Assembly: GCA_015487535.1 (NCBI GenBank)
Contig: WFPN01000048.1
Span: 1-6,515 of the forward strand
From: Aquificaceae bacterium
GTDB taxonomy: Bacteria; Aquificota; Aquificia; Aquificales; Aquificaceae
DNA: 6,515 bases
Direction: 5' to 3'
This document shows, one piece after another, positions 3,842 through 6,515 of this stretch (its first letter is position 1; the number at the start of each line of letters is the position of its first letter). The notes beneath the pieces were generated by a model that was not told where the DNA came from, made no database searches, and saw only the letters and a list, made by a program, of their open reading frames with translations. The translations under genes were made by a program, and so were the position numbers.

Positions 3842-6515
3842 ATGGAAGCAGGGGACCTCATAACCAAGTTCCCTATCGCCCTCTACCAGGCGAGGGCCAG
3901 GATAGAGGATGGAAAGGTTATCCTAAAGGAGATAAACTTCCTCAACTCCTGGATAGAGAACATAACGGGGTGGAAGCTGGAGGAGATAAAGGGAAACCCA
4001 GGCTGGTGGTTCGATAACATCCATCCCGACGATAGGGAGAGGATCTACTTCGAGTGTAAGGAGCTTGTGGAAGGGAAAGATTTTATAAGCCGCATTTACA
4101 GGTTTAGGAGAAAGGACGGAACCTACGCCTACTTCAGGGATGCCGTGAGCTTTCTGGATGTGATAGATGAGAGCGAGATAGAGGTGGTGGGCGTTATCGA
4201 GGATGTTTCAAAGGAGATGGAGTACTACGAGGTCTTCAGCGTGATAGATACCACCCCCCAGGTGGGGGTTCTCATATACCAGGAGAGGATAGTTTACGCC
4301 AACAGGGCGGCACAGTACATATTTGGCTACTCCAGAGAGGAGCTCTGCCGTCTGCCTGTCCATGAGATCGTGGCTCCAGAACACCGGGAGATGGTAAAGG
4401 AGATAGCCAAGAGGCGCCTCAAGGGTGAGCAGTTCGAGAGGATCTATACCGAGTTCCCGGTTAGGACGAAGGAAGGAAACGTAAGGTACATGTTCATATA
4501 CACCAAGACCGTTACATGGAACAACAGGCCCGCCGGCTTTGTCATATTCTTCGACATAACCAAAAGGGTAAAGTACGAGAGGCTCTTCAGGGCTCTGAAG
4601 AGGGTGAACGAGCTCATGGTATCCGCCCTCGACGAGAGGGATCTCCTCAGGAGGGTGTGCGAGGTTCTCGTAAACGAGGCTGGTTTCAGGATGGCGTGGG
4701 TGGGCGTGCCTGACGAGAGAAGCGGGTACGTAAAGCCTATCCACATCTGCGGGCACGATGAGGGCTACGTTGATAAGCTGAGGATCTCCATAGATGAGAA
4801 CCTACCTGAGGGGCAGGGACCCACCGGAAAGGCCCTGAGAGAGGGGAAGATAGTGATAAACCCCGATACGAGAACCAATCCCGATGTAGAGCCCTGGCGG
4901 GAGGAGATGCTCAAGAGGAACTTCCTCTCTTCCTGCGCTATACCCTTACAGGTTGAGGGTAAGACCGTGGCTATCCTGAACCTCTACTCTCAAATTCCAA
5001 ACATGTTCACGGAGGAGGAGCTCGAGTTTCTTAAGGAGATCCAATCGGACCTGTCCCATGTTCTCGAGAGGATAAGGAGGGACAAGTTCCTCAGGATGGT
5101 AAACGTCGCCATAGAGAAGGGACACGAGTGGGTCCTGATAACGGACGAGAACGGCCGGATACTTTACGTAAACGAGGCCGTTTCCAAAATCTCTGGCTAC
5201 AGCCCCGAGGAATTGATAGGCAAGAAACCAAACATATTCAAGTCCGGTTATCACGACGTCGGATTCTACCGCAGGCTCTGGAACACGATAAAGGCCGGCG
5301 TTTCGTTCCAGGCCGTTTTCGTAAACAGGAAGAAGAACGGAGAGATCTTCTACCTCGACCAGAACATAATACCGGTACGTGTTGGGAAGGGGGAGCTAAG
5401 GTTCGTTGCCATAGGGAAGGACGTAACCGCCGAGAGGTATCTGGAAGAAGAGCTAGCCAGGTTGAAGTACACCGACCCGCTCACCGGCCTCCCGAACAGG
5501 GAAGGGTTCATAGCCTCCGCCGAGCTAGCCCTCGAAAAGGAGAAGGACAAAACCCACGTCCTCTATGTGATAGACATAGTGGGGCTCGCCAGCATAAACC
5601 AGATATTCGGAACCAGGGCTGGCGATGTGGTTCTTAAGGAAGTTGCCAAGAGACTCCAGGAAACACTGTTTAAGAGGGACATCGCCGGCAGGATAGGGGG
5701 AGACGAGTTCGCGGTGTTCGTAAAGGGCGTTTCCGAGAGGGAGATAACTACGGTAACCGACAAGCTCATAATCTCCCTACTCAAGCCAGTCAGGGTGGAT
5801 GGAAGGGAAGTTCCTCTCAGCGTTAACATAGGGGCTTCGGTCTATCCCCAGGATGCGAGAACGGTCAAGAGCTTGATGGAAAAGGCCTATATGGCCCTCT
5901 CCTTTTCGAAGAGGGAGTGTGAGGACACCTACAGGTTCTTCAGCTCTGAGATAAACCGGATGGTGGAAGAGAACCTAAAGGCGAGGAGTGAGATAAGGTC
6001 TGCCGTGGAGGAGGGCAGGTTCACCTTCTTCCTACAGCCCTACTACAGAACCTACCCCAAGGAGATCGCGGGCTTCGAGGTCCTTCTGAGGATGAAGGAT
6101 AGAGAAGGGAATATTCTGAGCCCTAAGGACTTCATACTCATTCTCGAAAGGACCGGTCTAATCAGGGAGGTGGAGAACAGGGTCCTTCTGGAACTGAGAG
6201 ACCTTATACTCTCAAGGAAGAACGCTGTTTTCTCCTTCAACGTATCCCCTGCCAGCTTCAGGGACGAGGGGTTTGTGGAGCTTGTGAAGGAGGTTGCTAG
6301 GGACGTAGGTTCTGGCTTGGTCCTAGAGATCACCGAGAGGCTGCTGGTGGAGGACATGGAATATACGAGGGAGTTTCTGGAGGAGGTTCGCTCCGCTGGG
6401 GTTAGGGTAGCCGTCGATGACTTCGGGACGGGATACTCGTCCCTCGCGTATCTCGAGAGCCTCCCGGTGGACGTGCTCAAGATAGACATGCAGTTCGTGA
6501 GGAGGATGCTCAAGA
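3842..6515 (+). CDS. PAS-PAS-GAF-PAS-GGDEF-EAL cyclic-di-GMP signalling protein (C-terminus cut off)
   Basis: 891 codons are open to the right edge without a stop. Domains in order are PAS1 (about 10-125, with HPDDRE at 61-66), PAS2 (131-245), GAF (250-410, EGQGPTGKAL and CAIPL), PAS3 (418-530) and a short helix. GGDEF follows (543-705; DPLTGLPNREGF, then GGDEF at 619-623), then EAL (from about 715). No signal or membrane segment is seen, so it should sense in the cytosol. In GGDEF, metal Asp578, base-contacting Asn586 and Asp595 are kept, so cyclase activity is possible; the inhibitory RxxD is absent (FKRD there). In EAL the motif reads EVL (746-748), while QP, Asn800, Glu829, DDFGTG (859-864) and Lys880 remain, so phosphodiesterase activity is plausible. 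The last catalytic residues lie beyond the window. It is divergent from the envelope operon across 42 bp. The start is forced by an upstream in-frame TAA. Which activity dominates, and the ligands of the PAS and GAF domains, cannot be told. Confidence 0.95.
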   Translation, partial: MEAGDLITKFPIALYQARARIEDGKVILKEINFLNSWIENITGWKLEEIKGNPGWWFDNIHPDDRERIYFECKELVEGKDFISRIYRFRRKDGTYAYFRDAVSFLDVIDESEIEVVGVIEDVSKEMEYYEVFSVIDTTPQVGVLIYQERIVYANRAAQYIFGYSREELCRLPVHEIVAPEHREMVKEIAKRRLKGEQFERIYTEFPVRTKEGNVRYMFIYTKTVTWNNRPAGFVIFFDITKRVKYERLFRALKRVNELMVSALDERDLLRRVCEVLVNEAGFRMAWVGVPDERSGYVKPIHICGHDEGYVDKLRISIDENLPEGQGPTGKALREGKIVINPDTRTNPDVEPWREEMLKRNFLSSCAIPLQVEGKTVAILNLYSQIPNMFTEEELEFLKEIQSDLSHVLERIRRDKFLRMVNVAIEKGHEWVLITDENGRILYVNEAVSKISGYSPEELIGKKPNIFKSGYHDVGFYRRLWNTIKAGVSFQAVFVNRKKNGEIFYLDQNIIPVRVGKGELRFVAIGKDVTAERYLEEELARLKYTDPLTGLPNREGFIASAELALEKEKDKTHVLYVIDIVGLASINQIFGTRAGDVVLKEVAKRLQETLFKRDIAGRIGGDEFAVFVKGVSEREITTVTDKLIISLLKPVRVDGREVPLSVNIGASVYPQDARTVKSLMEKAYMALSFSKRECEDTYRFFSSEINRMVEENLKARSEIRSAVEEGRFTFFLQPYYRTYPKEIAGFEVLLRMKDREGNILSPKDFILILERTGLIREVENRVLLELRDLILSRKNAVFSFNVSPASFRDEGFVELVKEVARDVGSGLVLEITERLLVEDMEYTREFLEEVRSAGVRVAVDDFGTGYSSLAYLESLPVDVLKIDMQFVRRMLK

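Noticed and set aside
4208..4756. 182-codon open frame on the minus strand
   Set aside because: It lies wholly antisense to the PAS2/GAF region of the cyclic-di-GMP gene, has no ribosome site, and its Leu/Pro/His/Tyr-rich composition is that of an antisense shadow.

Overview
The window looks like chromosomal DNA from a thermophilic bacterium, plausibly of the Aquificota. This is inferred from heavy use of ATA (Ile) and AGG (Arg) codons, a solitary hisF outside any histidine operon, charged Lys/Glu-rich proteins and very tight packing. No search was possible, so the lineage is a guess. Nearly every base is coding: the largest gene-free stretches are 90 nt (336-425), 56 nt (1733-1788) and 42 nt (3800-3841). 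No rRNA, tRNA, CRISPR array or insertion sequence was seen.

Layout. On the minus strand, 335 to 1 holds a 73-residue protein of unknown function followed by the start of a macro-domain (ADP-ribose-binding) protein that runs off the left edge. Divergently, hisF (426-1184, +) encodes the cyclase subunit of imidazole glycerol phosphate synthase. Convergent with hisF, a toxin-antitoxin pair lies on the minus strand: a BrnT-like toxin first (1732-1451), overlapping a ribbon-helix-helix antitoxin (1458-1189). It is visibly more AT-rich than its neighbours. Next is a minus-strand two-gene envelope operon: an exported TPR/L,D-transpeptidase/NTF2-like protein (3799-2600), then one base later an exported protein with a C-terminal OmpA-like domain (2598-1789). 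Divergent from it, 42 bp away, starts a large soluble PAS-PAS-GAF-PAS-GGDEF-EAL cyclic-di-GMP protein (3842 to beyond 6515). The window cuts it inside the EAL domain.

How the pieces relate. The L,D-transpeptidase and OmpA-like protein probably act together at the cell wall: one cross-links or anchors to peptidoglycan, the other binds it. The divergent cyclic-di-GMP gene shares their tiny promoter interval, so co-regulation of envelope remodelling and surface-lifestyle signalling is possible but unproven.

The most distinctive window-wide pattern is in translation starts. Genes with a visible Shine-Dalgarno sequence are the 73-aa gene, the antitoxin and the OmpA-like gene. hisF, the toxin, the PAS-GGDEF-EAL gene and the macro gene have none. 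Each of these four has a -10-like hexamer only 6-8 nt upstream of a start codon that cannot be moved upstream, as expected for leaderless mRNAs. The transpeptidase gene is similar, with an 11-nt gap. Two candidate operators were also found: nested dyads at 366-400 and a near-palindrome at 1747-1759 inside the toxin promoter. I found no convincing wholly new system.
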